The notes under the pieces were generated by a model. That model had not been told where the DNA came from and searched no databases. It worked only from the letters and a program-made list of their open reading frames with translations. A stretch of 64,000 nt of DNA from contig OX388312.1 of the NCBI GenBank assembly GCA_947579605.1, forward strand, positions 27,241,313 through 27,305,312. Direction: 5' to 3'. Source of the stretch: Athripsodes cinereus. Lineage: Eukaryota; Arthropoda; Insecta; Trichoptera; Leptoceridae. Position numbers and translations under genes: made by a program. This document shows, one piece after another, positions 38,591 to 50,400 of this stretch (its first letter is position 1; every line of letters begins with the position of its first letter).

Positions 38591-38689
38591 AATACTTCCC
38601 ATAGCAACTGCCCTCGTCATCAGGCTAATGTTAAGTACCACGATATTATCAGTGTCTCACATCTATAAATTGATCTATCTGTACTATCA

Positions 38690-38975
38690 CGGTAACATCC
38701 CAAATGTGGGATAAAACTAATACGGTTTCTCACCGTGCCCATAAAAAATAAGATATTTAAGATGGGTGGCATACCTAATCGCTAAATTGAAGATGAAAGA
38801 TGCTAAATGTTCTATTTTACATATTTTGTGAATATCTGCCTTTTATAAGACACTCTTAAACTTTGCAGAAAGAAAGGAGATGGGTGGGTCCTGGGGGAAG
38901 ACATTGGCGAGGACAGATTAAGGTGGTTTACTCCTGGAAAAGCCTGTACCCAGTCGTGGATGGTCATGAGCTGAA
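38690..38975 (+). repeat. Dispersed repeat R1
   Basis: CCCAAATGTGGGATA, AAGATGGGTGGCATACCTAA, TCGCTAAATTGAAGATG, TGCCTTTTATAAGACACTC, GGAGATGGGTGGGTCC. One of the longer copies. Confidence 0.7.
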
Positions 38976-39775
38976 AAAAAAAATGTGTACCTTTGTATCA
39001 CTAACTTACTTTAATTAAACAAAAATTAAAAAATATATATAATTTTGTACGCCTTCTTTAAAAATATTTTATTTTTATGGTGCAGAGAAAATTTATTTTG
39101 TATTCAGTCCATTTAGTTTTCTGCGATATAATGAGTGTCCATTTAACTCTATTGAACCGCGTGAATGGTGTAAAAAGAAAGAAAACGAATATAAAATACT
39201 AAGTTGGCCCTACCAGGAAAGCATAATAATCAGTGGGTAAACTAATACAGCGTATAATAAAGTAATTTAGTATTTACAATACTCAGTGCATGGAGGTTCA
39301 TGGAGGTGATAAGGTTAATATAGCGCTCCCTTGGGATAAGCTTTGTGTATCGAACATCAAGTAGGAACTACCACTAGGTATATAATAATATCTAGCCAAT
39401 GGTCAAAATAATTCACCTGATAAATCTTCTAAACATCAACTTAAATCTACTTTTATTTTAACGGAAATTATAAATTAAACCAAGATTATTAAACGAAGAC
39501 CAATCTCCATATAAAATTAGTCCGATTTAAGCTTTCATAATGTTCCTAGACACCTGTGGCTTTGATTAATTTTATTGGACTTTAGGTCTTCACGAAGTCT
39601 TTTATTTTGCATATTATGTTAACTTGGTATACTTACTCATAGCTTCTCATTTATGTTGTTATTGTTTGTGTTAATAAAAACATACATAGCACAACATTTG
39701 GATTGAATACCTTAAAGTAAAACTTTTTTGAGATACATTTTTTTCTGATTAATGACAAATAAGACTATGATTATG
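38976..39775. other. Unassigned intergenic sequence
   Basis: No gene or element recognised. Confidence 0.4.
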
Positions 39776-40089
39776 AGTTTTACTAGCAACTTTATTATAG
39801 TAACTTAAGTTTCGACATGTAATGTCGTTATCAAACTTGAACCTCATAGTGACCTAGGTTTCGACATGCAATGTCGTTTTCAAACTAGAACTTCATAATG
39901 ACCTAGGTTTCGACATGCAATGTCGTTTTCAAACAAAAACCTCATAGTGACCTAGGTTTCGACTTGCAATGTCGTTATCAAACTAGAACCTCATAGTGAC
40001 CTAGGTTTCGACAAGCGATATTTTTTTCATACTAAAACGATATCGCATATCGAAACCTGGGTCACTTTAACAAAGTTACTAGTAAAACT
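39776..40089. mobile_element. Foldback-like element built of about 60-bp tandem repeats
   Basis: Five units of about 60 bases, each with CCTCATAGTGACCTAGGTTT, CGACATGCAATGTCGTT and TCAAAC, lie head to tail from 39800 to 40020. The outer ends GTTTTACTAGCAACTTT and AAAGTTACTAGTAAAAC are inverted copies, and the last unit is inverted relative to the others. Each unit carries its own small hairpin (CGACATGCAATGTCG). Confidence 0.75.
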
Positions 40090-40554
40090 TTAATCACATT
40101 TTTTTAAATTTATTTATTTAACATAACAATTATACAGGCATGACAATGCATAGACTACTTTATAAAAAATTAAATCTAAACATCCTCCTTATAGAGACAA
40201 GTGTCGTGTAAAGGTTTATTTGTCATTAATAGATTATATGGATTTATACAAAATAAATACCGAAAAAATACTATATTTTCTGATATTTTTATTTCAGGAA
40301 AAAAAACTAATATAGTGCAAGACGTAATTCTCATCACAATCGTATGGATACGGAGTCATTTATTAAATATATTCTGTTTTATTCTTCTTAAGTTACTCAA
40401 CTTTTGATTGTTCCCAAGCATTGAATGGCTTCAGAGATGAACACTTCCAGTAATCAGAGTTGATCATCAATGGGTGAGAAATGATAGTATAGGCTACAGG
40501 CATGCTAAAATGCATTAACTGTGAAAAAAATATTACAACAGATACTATTCTTCT
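40090..40554. other. Unassigned intergenic sequence
   Basis: The frame at 40201-40407 has no recognisable domain. Confidence 0.4.
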
Positions 40555-40765
40555 TCCAAGTCAGTCTCTCAATGTTGAGGATCGCGCCACCATGAACCCA
40601 AACAAGCGACAAGCTCTTCCGCCGCGCCCTGTCCTCCGCCTGCCTAAACGCCCCGCACATTGTACCCCCTACAACATCTCTCATATTATGATCTGACAGT
40701 CTTGTTGGTATTCGGTCCTTGCTTCTTTTTCCTTCGACTCCACCATACAAAATTAATTGTTGCAT
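40555..40765 (-). mobile_element. LINE ORF2 C-terminal fragment
   Basis: Minus-strand frame: YGGVEGKRSKDRIPTRLSD, MRDVVGGTMCGAFRQAEDRA. This fits the endonuclease-RT tail (G-x-R-S-x-G-R-x-P-x-R-W-x-D ... A-x-D-R-x-x-W), truncated on both sides. Confidence 0.6.
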
Positions 40766-40769
40766 ATTC

Positions 40770-41790
<1,021 letters not shown>

Positions 41791-42519
41791 CTTGCACATC
41801 ATCATTACATTACAGTGTTAACAAAATAGTATAAAAATTTTAAAAACTAAGACGATGTGCAGTGGCGAGATTATCACTATAAAGTGATTTCTTCCATCTA
41901 ACCACGAATTTTACCAAAATTTATCAAAATAATTCGTATTCTAAAAATAAATCAATTATATTTCAGCTATCTATCGTAGGTTGTACCTTTTATTTATTCA
42001 TTTATTTTACACAATCTTCATACATAGCTCCATCATCCAGTTTAATACACATAAAGCTATTGTTCCAATACCTTTCGATATGCCTACCTAGAGTGACTCG
42101 ATAAAACTTTTATCGAGTCATTCTACATACCTAGAACGAATCGATAAAAACTTGGGTTAATTTTTGCAATCAAATAGAAACAAGCACTTTGAGGTTGCGA
42201 CTTATGAAATATTTATTCGAAAGAAAAAAAATTAACCATTTCAAATAATTGAAGATTCCCGCAAAATTAACAATTGATATCGGTAATTTTTTTATGAAAA
42301 TTAACTGAGATTCTTAAAATAATTTTATCTCGGAAAAAATGAGTAAAGGCTTAAATTTTTTTTTGTCAAATTCCATACCTACATGAAAAAAAAATTTGAG
42401 GTTAACCATGAATTTCATGACGGCCAAGGACCAAGCTGACATGTATTGTCTTCAATCTGAAATTCTAGGGTTCAATTTTTTTTTTTTATTTGAGAGACTT
42501 TTCGATCCCGTTGAATCTC
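41791..42519. other. Unassigned intergenic sequence with a hairpin
   Basis: A strong hairpin lies at 42087-42125 (GACTCGATAAAA against TTTTATCGAGTC, with a near-palindromic extension). Nothing else recognised. Confidence 0.45.
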
Positions 42520-42745
42520 CGGTAAGAAATAGATATTCTTCTGTTAGTTTTGGACTGTCCTGTTAAAGGAAGGTACTCTTAAAACATCGCAATTCAGACT
42601 TTTAACATATTGTGTTCAGCCGATAAGTCATGCCACCCATCCTGAATGTTTCAACACGAAGAGGACAACTTGTATGTTTGTTAGGTGTAGTTGATCCGCT
42701 GATGGCTACCTAACGTGAGATGTGTCCCTTTTGCAATTGGGTGTC
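42520..42745 (-). repeat. Dispersed repeat R1
   Basis: CCGGTAAGAAATAGATATTC, GGACTGTCCTGTTAAAGGAA, ATGCCACCCATCCTGAATG, GAAGAGGACAACTTGTATG. Nearly complete reverse copy. Confidence 0.7.
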
Positions 42746-43479
42746 GACAAAAAAAATAAATGTTAATATTATTCTTCTCAATAATAAGGTGACCATCCAT
42801 TCTCCTTTTTGATATGTTAAAGCTAATCAAACAAATTTGTGAAATATCCTTTTAACACAACCGAGCACTTTAATTTAATATTTCTATACCCTTTCGAAAA
42901 CTTGGCTACGGGGGGATAGAAATTTGAAACATACCTAAGACCTAAAAAGTCCTCAATTTTAAAAATTAAACTAAACCACCAAATTCTTGAGTGTCAAAAA
43001 ACGTTATGTCACTAACAAGGAACGTCCTCCTTTTCATTGAAAATATTTCTAAAGAAAACCGAGGAGATTTAGAAATATTTTAAATTCGTTTACCAAATCT
43101 AGAAAATATCTCCATTTTTACTGTAAAATATTGGTCACATTATCAATAACATTATATTAAATAGAGGGTGAGCTATAATCAGAAATCAAATAGGTAGGTA
43201 CTAATAGAAAGGGTGAAGTGACCGGTGGCTTGGGGATGATTGGGGAATCGAAAGATAAGATTGAATATAAAATGGTCAATTACCAATAAACTCTAACAAT
43301 TCTTCTAGACATACTTTGAGAAAACAATATAGATATCTTTACTTATTTATCCAATTGATTTTTATCTACATATATTATTATACATACTTAGTCATTATTA
43401 ATCGAAGACGTCTCTCCTGATTAAAATCTTTACTAGTTGAAAACATAGATTCATACAATTACTTCAATTTCTACGGGAA
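42746..43479. other. Unassigned intergenic sequence
   Basis: 42880-43130 contains AAATCT-rich words that also occur near 37150-37230 and 24580-24700; perhaps another old repeat, not delimited. Confidence 0.35.
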
Positions 43480-43690
43480 GGATAGCCAACGGGTGAACTG
43501 TAAACAATAAACATGCAAATCGTCCTCTTCGTGCCCATAAAACTTAAGATGTTCAGAGTTGACGATATTGTCTTACATGTATGGATGTTTTACGAATACC
43601 TGGTTTTTCCTGGAATACTGTTTTTTTCTGGACAGTAAAAAACTAACAGAAAAAAGCGAAGAATCTATTCATTGCCACAGACTACATGAA
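43480..43690 (+). repeat. Dispersed repeat R1, diverged
   Basis: GCCAACGGGTGAACTGTA, AACATGCAAATCGTCCTCTT, CGTGCCCATAAAACTTAAGA. The right half is poorly preserved. Confidence 0.5.
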
Positions 43691-43694
43691 ATGG

Positions 43695-44295
43695 GAAGAT
43701 TTGTAAATTGACACATAAATATTTTAGCTCGTTCGTATATTTTCATATACGTTATGAATAGACGAATTGGGCAACACTTAAGAAAAATATGTTTAAGAAG
43801 GATGCAATACTCCATATTTTTAAATATAAAGATAAAAATCAAATCGATATTAGTAATAGAGACAGACTAGATACCATCCTGATATTTAATAAAGATAGGA
43901 CAACCACCATGGCGAATGGTTTTATACATCAGGGAGTGCGGTGTTTTAATAGTTTGCCAAGAGAGTTGAGAGATCTTAAAACCTATGTCTTGTTTAAGAA
44001 AAGATTGAAAGAAAATTTTTCACATTAATAAATTGACTGTAAATATTAAAGGTAATTTTTTTTGTTTGTTATGAAATATGTTATATATTTTCTATTTAAG
44101 TTTAAAATATGTTAAATTTAGTTCTATATACTATTATTGTTATTTTAAATATTATATTTTGTATAGCTAGCTAGCAATATGCAGCTTCGCCGGGTGAGAT
44201 CTAAATACAAATTAAGTATAAGAAATGTTATATGTAGATATCTTGTTTATTTTGTTTATATTTTATGGTTATTTCAATAAAAAAAAATAATAATA
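43695..44295 (+). mobile_element. LINE 3' end with ORF2 C-terminus
   Basis: The frame to 44028 encodes NRDRLDTILIFNKDRTTTM, GFIHQGVRCFNSLPREL and FKKRLKENF, the conserved tail of non-LTR reverse transcriptases (F-N-x-L-P-x-x-L-R ... F-K-K-x-L-K). The 3' untranslated part has GCAGCTTCGCCGGGTGAGAT and ends in CAATAAAAAAAAATAATAAT. 5'-truncated. Confidence 0.75.
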
Positions 44296-45142
44296 GATTC
44301 TGTACGAGGTCTCATCTTTAGATACTACGAACTAAAATATAAACTTAAATTTAGCCAATTTTTACCCTATATAGCAAGGTACCAACCAGTTTTTTTTTGC
44401 CAAAATACGACATTCATTTACGTATTTTTTTTAGGTACCTACTTGACATGATCGTGCAGGGTGTAAAAAATCATTTTTTACAGGGAAACAGGTTTTAGTA
44501 CTTTGTTTCCACGTTAGTAACTACCTATTTAGTATGAGTCGTTTCAAGTCCTATTTGTCTCTTTTTTGTCTATTTTTCACCTCCTGTGATAAGCTAGTAA
44601 TAAATAAAACAATTTGTAAAACAAAACATAAATTGTTTATTAATTGTATAAACAAAATACAATATTTATTTTGCATAATACCTATTAGGAAATAAAAGTA
44701 TTGTTTTTACAATATTTACCTTAAATAAATTGTCTTGTGATTTCATTATTATTCAATACAAAAAATAGCCACCAGAAATATAAAATAATAAAAAATATAA
44801 AATTCAAACAATACCTAGAGTACGTAAATGAGTACATTTTTATAACACAGTTTTAGAAATAGTCGGGCCATATTGTAATAGTTAGGTAATTGGCCATGAT
44901 CACCTTTTCATTCACATCCATATTTGAGTCGTTCAGTTTAACAAATGCCTAACTTTTCAGTTCTATCGTCGTTTGAACATCTCATACCACATATTTTGTA
45001 GTGCAATAAAAACCTTGCCAAATTCGCTACTATACCAAAGCTTATATATCTGTATTAAAAATTATTTCGTCCAATTATGAGAAATTTATCGAATTGCATA
45101 ATTATTTTTGTAAGATAATTATGCAATTCGATTTTTATATTC
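44296..45142. other. Unassigned intergenic sequence
   Basis: AT-rich. An inverted pair (AATTATGCAATTCGAT and its complement) directly precedes the SINE at 45143. Confidence 0.4.
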
Positions 45143-45330
45143 GGTAGCCTGTTCGTCGTAGCCTGGAGGTAGAGTCTCGGCCTCGTGCACATGAGGTCCG
45201 TGGTTCGATCCCAGGTGCCGGCAAACTCCCCTTTCACGACACAAGCTTTTAGCTTACTATGAAAGGTGTATAAGGTTGTATTTGGGTTTATAACAAAAAC
45301 CCAGATATATCTTTTAAATAAAAAAAAATA
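45143..45330 (+). mobile_element. tRNA-derived SINE, family S1
   Basis: Full-length: CTGTTCGTCGTAGCCTGGAG, GGTTCGATCCCAGG, AGCTTTTAGCTTACTATG, GGTTTATAACAAAAACCCAG, A-rich end. Confidence 0.85.
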
Positions 45331-45594
45331 TTGGTTATCTTTATTTTTTGTCAAAAATTTGTATTTATCGATTAAAATCAATGAAAAAAAACAATGATTT
45401 GTCAATGATTTTTATCCCTTCATATCTCAGAACAAACTTCAAGAGGGCTTGGACTTTGTTGCAATTATTTTAATTTCAATCAGCTCAAATATAATTTCAC
45501 CACTTGGGAATACACGGTAGAAATAAATTATCAAAATAAATTTAGGACCTCCAATATGACTTTTCCACCAAATTCTTAATATTTTGATATAATA

Positions 45595-46707
45595 GGTCGG
45601 GGAAAAAGTTTCTTCGTATTTTATACCTATGGAAATTCAAGTCAATTTTTTTCAAAGTTAATTTACATTTATTTACAGTATATACTTATATGCCATTTTG
45701 TTCGTAGATTTTCTGCCATCTTGCAGGTAGAGACATGATCCCGTTGCTGTAGAAATTTTGGGACTTCTAATCAAAAAACCGCAACAAGTAGTTTTGGCAG
45801 TCCTCTCTTAATGTTAACCTGACACTACCTAAAAAATTCTAAAGAGACCGAAACAGATGGAAATCCGAAGGTGCAAGGTCAGGATTATATGGCGGATGCA
45901 TTTACACCTCCCAGCTAAACTCTCTTAATTTTTGCTGAGTGGCTCAAGATGCATGTGGACTAGCGTTATCGTGATGAAAGACCACACAAGTTTTGCCACA
46001 GTCTGTGAAGTCTGACCGACCTTTGATCATGACCTTTTTTGCACGTTCTTGTCATACCTGATTTACATTTCATCACCAGTTATCAATCTCTTCAAAAACG
46101 GTTTGGTTTCATTACGTCTCAATAAAGAATTTCAAATGAGTAGACGGTTCATTAGGTTTCTTACAGTGATCTCGTGTGGCACCCAAATATCGAGCTTTTT
46201 TGTGTGCCCAGTTTTTTTTAAATGGGTCAAAACTGTTTTGTGGTCAATTCCCAGTTCTTCAGTTATGTCGTAACTACTGATATGCCGATCTTGCTCCACT
46301 TTTTATAAAAATAGCGTCCATTTTATCCGTAACAGGGCGACCAGAGCGAGGTGCATCTTTGACATCAAAATTCCTGGATTGAAAACGCTTAAACCAATTT
46401 TTACTACTCTTTCTGACACTGCATTAGGTCCATAAATGTCACACTTTTTTCGCGGCTGGCGTTGCATTTTTTCCTTTTTTGTAATAAAATGTTAAAATGT
46501 ATCTAATTTCTTCATTCTATTCGCTCATTTTGACAGAAAGAAAAACAAATGAAAAATAGCGGGAAACAAATTTTTCCTAATTTGATTCTTTTTTTGAAAT
46601 GTCACCTTTTAAATGTCATCAAAACCAGCCCGATACAAATAGTACAGCCAAAGATATTTCATTACAAGTTTATACATACTATATGCGAAAAGACTTTTTC
46701 CCCGACC
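45595..46707 (-). mobile_element. mariner-type transposon relic
   Basis: Ends GGTCGGGGAAAAAGTTTCTT and AAGACTTTTTCCCCGACC are inverted copies with TA on both sides. The minus strand carries the transposase relic, with EELGIDHKTVLTHLKKTG, KLDIWVPHEITVRNLMNRLL and KPFLKRLITGDEM, the last just before the first catalytic Asp region of mariner enzymes. Stops, and an internal loss after VQKRS, show it is dead. Confidence 0.88.
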
Positions 46708-47154
46708 TAATATTTATAATATCATCGTAACAACATGTTTTTGACCGACGCGACGATGACAAATTCATTACTTGTAAGTATTTGAACATAGAAAAGAGGT
46801 GCCGGCGAATACGTATATAACGACATAGCGATGTCATTTTCACTTGCTTTATACGATGCCATAGACTTGTACTATAAACCTATTTGGTTCGATTTTTACG
46901 CTACATTATGAAGTAGGTAAGTGAGCATGAAGTCACTTTATTGTAATAAATGTGTTTTTATCAGCAGTGTTATATCATAAGCAGCAGTGTAACATCAATT
47001 AATTTACCTACTTTATGGTACTGTAAAAACTCATACTCGCTGCACAGGTCAGTTTAGGATCTTTAAATATATTATGTAACTAGATTCTTATTTAATTTTG
47101 ATGTCATTATGTAAATGATTATTCATTTATATTATTCTAAATAATATTCACTAC
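46708..47154 (-). other. 3' region of the Ets21C-like gene
   Basis: Downstream of the ETS stop codon on the minus strand. A TTTATT at about 46938 gives AATAAA on the minus strand. The mariner relic lies beyond it. Confidence 0.35.
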
Positions 47155-47446
47155 TTAAGACGTATTCGGTGTAAACTGCGATATTTTGTGATAGAATTCT
47201 GAAGCTTCTTGGTTATAAGGATGCGATGGTGAAAAGGAATGTGGTTGATATGGCCAGTAAGGAGGTGGAAGTAGCGGTGGCCCTCCTGGAGGGGGTGGGG
47301 GAAGAGCTAACAGAGAGGCGTCACTTGTAGTCCCAGAGCCTCCAGCCGCCTGGGCTTGGCAGGCAGCCATGAGACCGTGGAAGTCGAACTTGTAGGCGTA
47401 TCTTTTTCCATGAACTTTACTCATTATATTTTTGTCGTAGTAATAT
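47155..47446 (-). CDS. Ets21C: ETS gene, last exon
   Basis: Starts after TTTACAG, completes the arginine of ALR, then [20 protein letters not shown] and a tail rich in proline and tyrosine ([19 protein letters not shown]). It ends at a stop at 47155-47157. Confidence 0.9.
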
Positions 47447-50400
47447 CTGTAAATGAAAAAAAAAAAAATATTAGACTTTGGTTCTTATTCTTCTTACATA
47501 TTTTACTTCTACAAATGGTTTTAGTGTCGTACATAAGTATTACCAAAATTTCCTACTATAAAACGTAAGTGAACAAACATACTGAATAGCATTTACTTTA
47601 TTTAAGGACATGAGAATAGATAGGTATTTTGATCTCACTTTGATATAAAAATTAGCTGAAAGTGTTTCGTTCTACTGTTGTTTCAATTGATACAATTAAT
47701 GAATTTCACTAACACTATAAATAAAATAAAAATTAGCCTTACCGTAATGCACGACTGAGTTTATCATAGTTCATATTTGGCTTGGCTTTTCTTTCACCCC
47801 ATCGTCTGGCAACTTCATCAGGATCTGCCAGTCTAAACTCTCCCTCACTCCCTTCCCATGCAATGCATCCTCCATTGGTGGAGTCTCCCAGAAGTTCTAG
47901 TAAGAATTGCCAAAGCTGTATTTGTCCTGATCCACTGGAAACTAGACGATGAGAAGCGGCATTCAGAACTTGATATGGATCTGTAACAAAAGTAATGTTT
48001 TGGTTTATAAATAACCCTCTTTTTACTTAAAAAAAAGTATTTTATTATTATTAAGTTCAACATGTAATTTTTTTAAGATGCTTTGAGTCTATTTCCGTTC
48101 CATGTCAACGTAATCTACTATTCTAATATGGACATTATCTAATATGAACCTTTGTATAAGAAGAAATTGTCACTAGCCAGCAAGCCCGCCAATCGTTTTT
48201 TTATTCAAAATAAAGATTTATTACTTATTAGGTACGTGCAAAAAGTGATATCCTTTTAATTCCACAAACAAAAAATTAAAAAAATTAATAAATTCTATTA
48301 GAAGCACATATTTGTTTTAAGTTTTCGGTAGACGGCTATATCGTTTCAAAACTTTAACGTGACATATCATGGAATATTATAATATTGAGTTGTTGGTTTA
48401 GGGCACTGGATGGTCGATTTGTAGTGGTGAATATCTTTCATATCGCCATATCAGAATTAATGCCTTATGCAAAAACCTTAAGCATATATTATTTTAACAA
48501 AAGTTTATATAGTAATGATAGTTCATTACCTACCAAAAAGCTGAACGTTCTCTCTATGGACATAGACAGCTCAATTCCTAACCGAAATGCTTTTCTATAT
48601 TCGTATCCTGTATTTTTTCATGATTCACAAGTATTGAAAATAAAATCTAACCCATATTAAGAAAATGATACATGCATATTATATAAACAAGAAAAAACAA
48701 AAATAGTATGTTTTGACTCAATTAATAACATTTAAAAAAACACACAAGATAATTTATTGAAGATATTCAGAGGCGTCGTACTTATTTTGTCATATACACG
48801 GCGTCTAGACGCTATCTTTACAAAAACACAAAATAAAATTGATAAAGTTATGGCTCATTCACAGGAAAATGTCACTGAATAATAATAATGATGCTGATGA
48901 TGAAAAAATACATTTGTGTCATGATATTTAAATAAATATACATGTTTATTATGTTTTGTCCTATTATTATACCCTTTGCAATCCCCGTAGAAACACAAAT
49001 ACTTACCATTAAAATAATATTATATGTATAACTTTTTAAACATTTTAGTTTATTTATTTACTTTATTCTTATATAAGTATTACGATAAGAAAGATGATGG
49101 TCCTGGCTGAGTTTAGTTTAGGAAATTTTCGATGACAGTAGATTAAAAGAAATAGCTACTGTTTTTGTTCACAAATAGGTCAAAATGCATACATTCATAA
49201 AACATGACCCAACCAGTTTCTGAAATAAGTGTCCCGAGCTTATTTTGATTGCAAATTTTATTCTTTTATATTTTAAAAGAAAAGGCTAAAAATTACTACA
49301 TATTTAAATTCAGTTACATAAATCAATATTGGTTCATATCACGATGAAATTATAAAATGATTTGGACTTATTAAATTTTATATCGAATGATTCAGGCATT
49401 GAGTAGATACCAAAGCCTAGCAAAAGTGTTATTACCTACTTATTATAAATCTTTTTTGCGAATTGCATTCCTAAAGTGACCGTTATAATTGTCGGTTTGT
49501 ATCAGGGAGGCAGAACATTAGGTATAGGAGGAATTCATTGTATTGTATTGTAAGTCGACATTCATCTGGTCAAGAGAACAGGATAATGAGTCACAGCATA
49601 GATATTGTAGGAATTTGATACGAGTATCACTCATCACGACTTTGCACTACCGGTATCTGTAGCAGTGGCGGGACTAGGCTTTTCACATCGGGCATGCTTT
49701 GTACAAATATACTATTTTACTCGCAAACGAGTGGACGTCCTTGAGAATAATATAATATAGGTATATATATCGGAGACGGGACTAGGCTTTTCATGTTGGT
49801 CTTACATTCGTTATAATAATAAAAAAAAAAGATATCCAGAATGGTTGACATACCCCTTTGCTGAATTTAAAATATTAAATGGTTTATATTCGATGTCTAT
49901 TAAAAGACACTTAAAAACTTTAGTGGGAGATCTATTGTTTGCCAAAGACTTCATGGGTCCTTAATATAAATAAATAAAATACAAGAAGTCTGCGATACAA
50001 ATAAATACTATTTTTTAGTATGTAAGTAACTTTAAAGTTAAATGTCGTAATTTCTATACAATTTATTTTGTCTCGCGCATCCATCATAATATTAATCAAT
50101 CCTTTATGAAGAACGTTTCAAATCTAAAAACTATTAGCGGTTGCACATAGTATCTACCTTCAAATTATTTTTAACTGCCTAGTACGTTACGCACGACTCA
50201 CACAATCATCACACAACCAATACAAATAAAAACATACTCATATAGGTACATTATGCACCCAAACGTTCTTCGTGCAAGCTTGCTTATTTTGTCCTTAAGA
50301 TTGCACACATACAACCAAACATACCCAATAATACACATGTATGGCGCGTCATTGCCTACTACGTATTCACACTAAAATTTAAGTGTGTGTTAGTGAGACA

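Noticed and set aside
43789..44028. Small host protein
   Set aside because: The residues match the tail of non-LTR reverse transcriptases, and the downstream sequence looks like a LINE 3' end.
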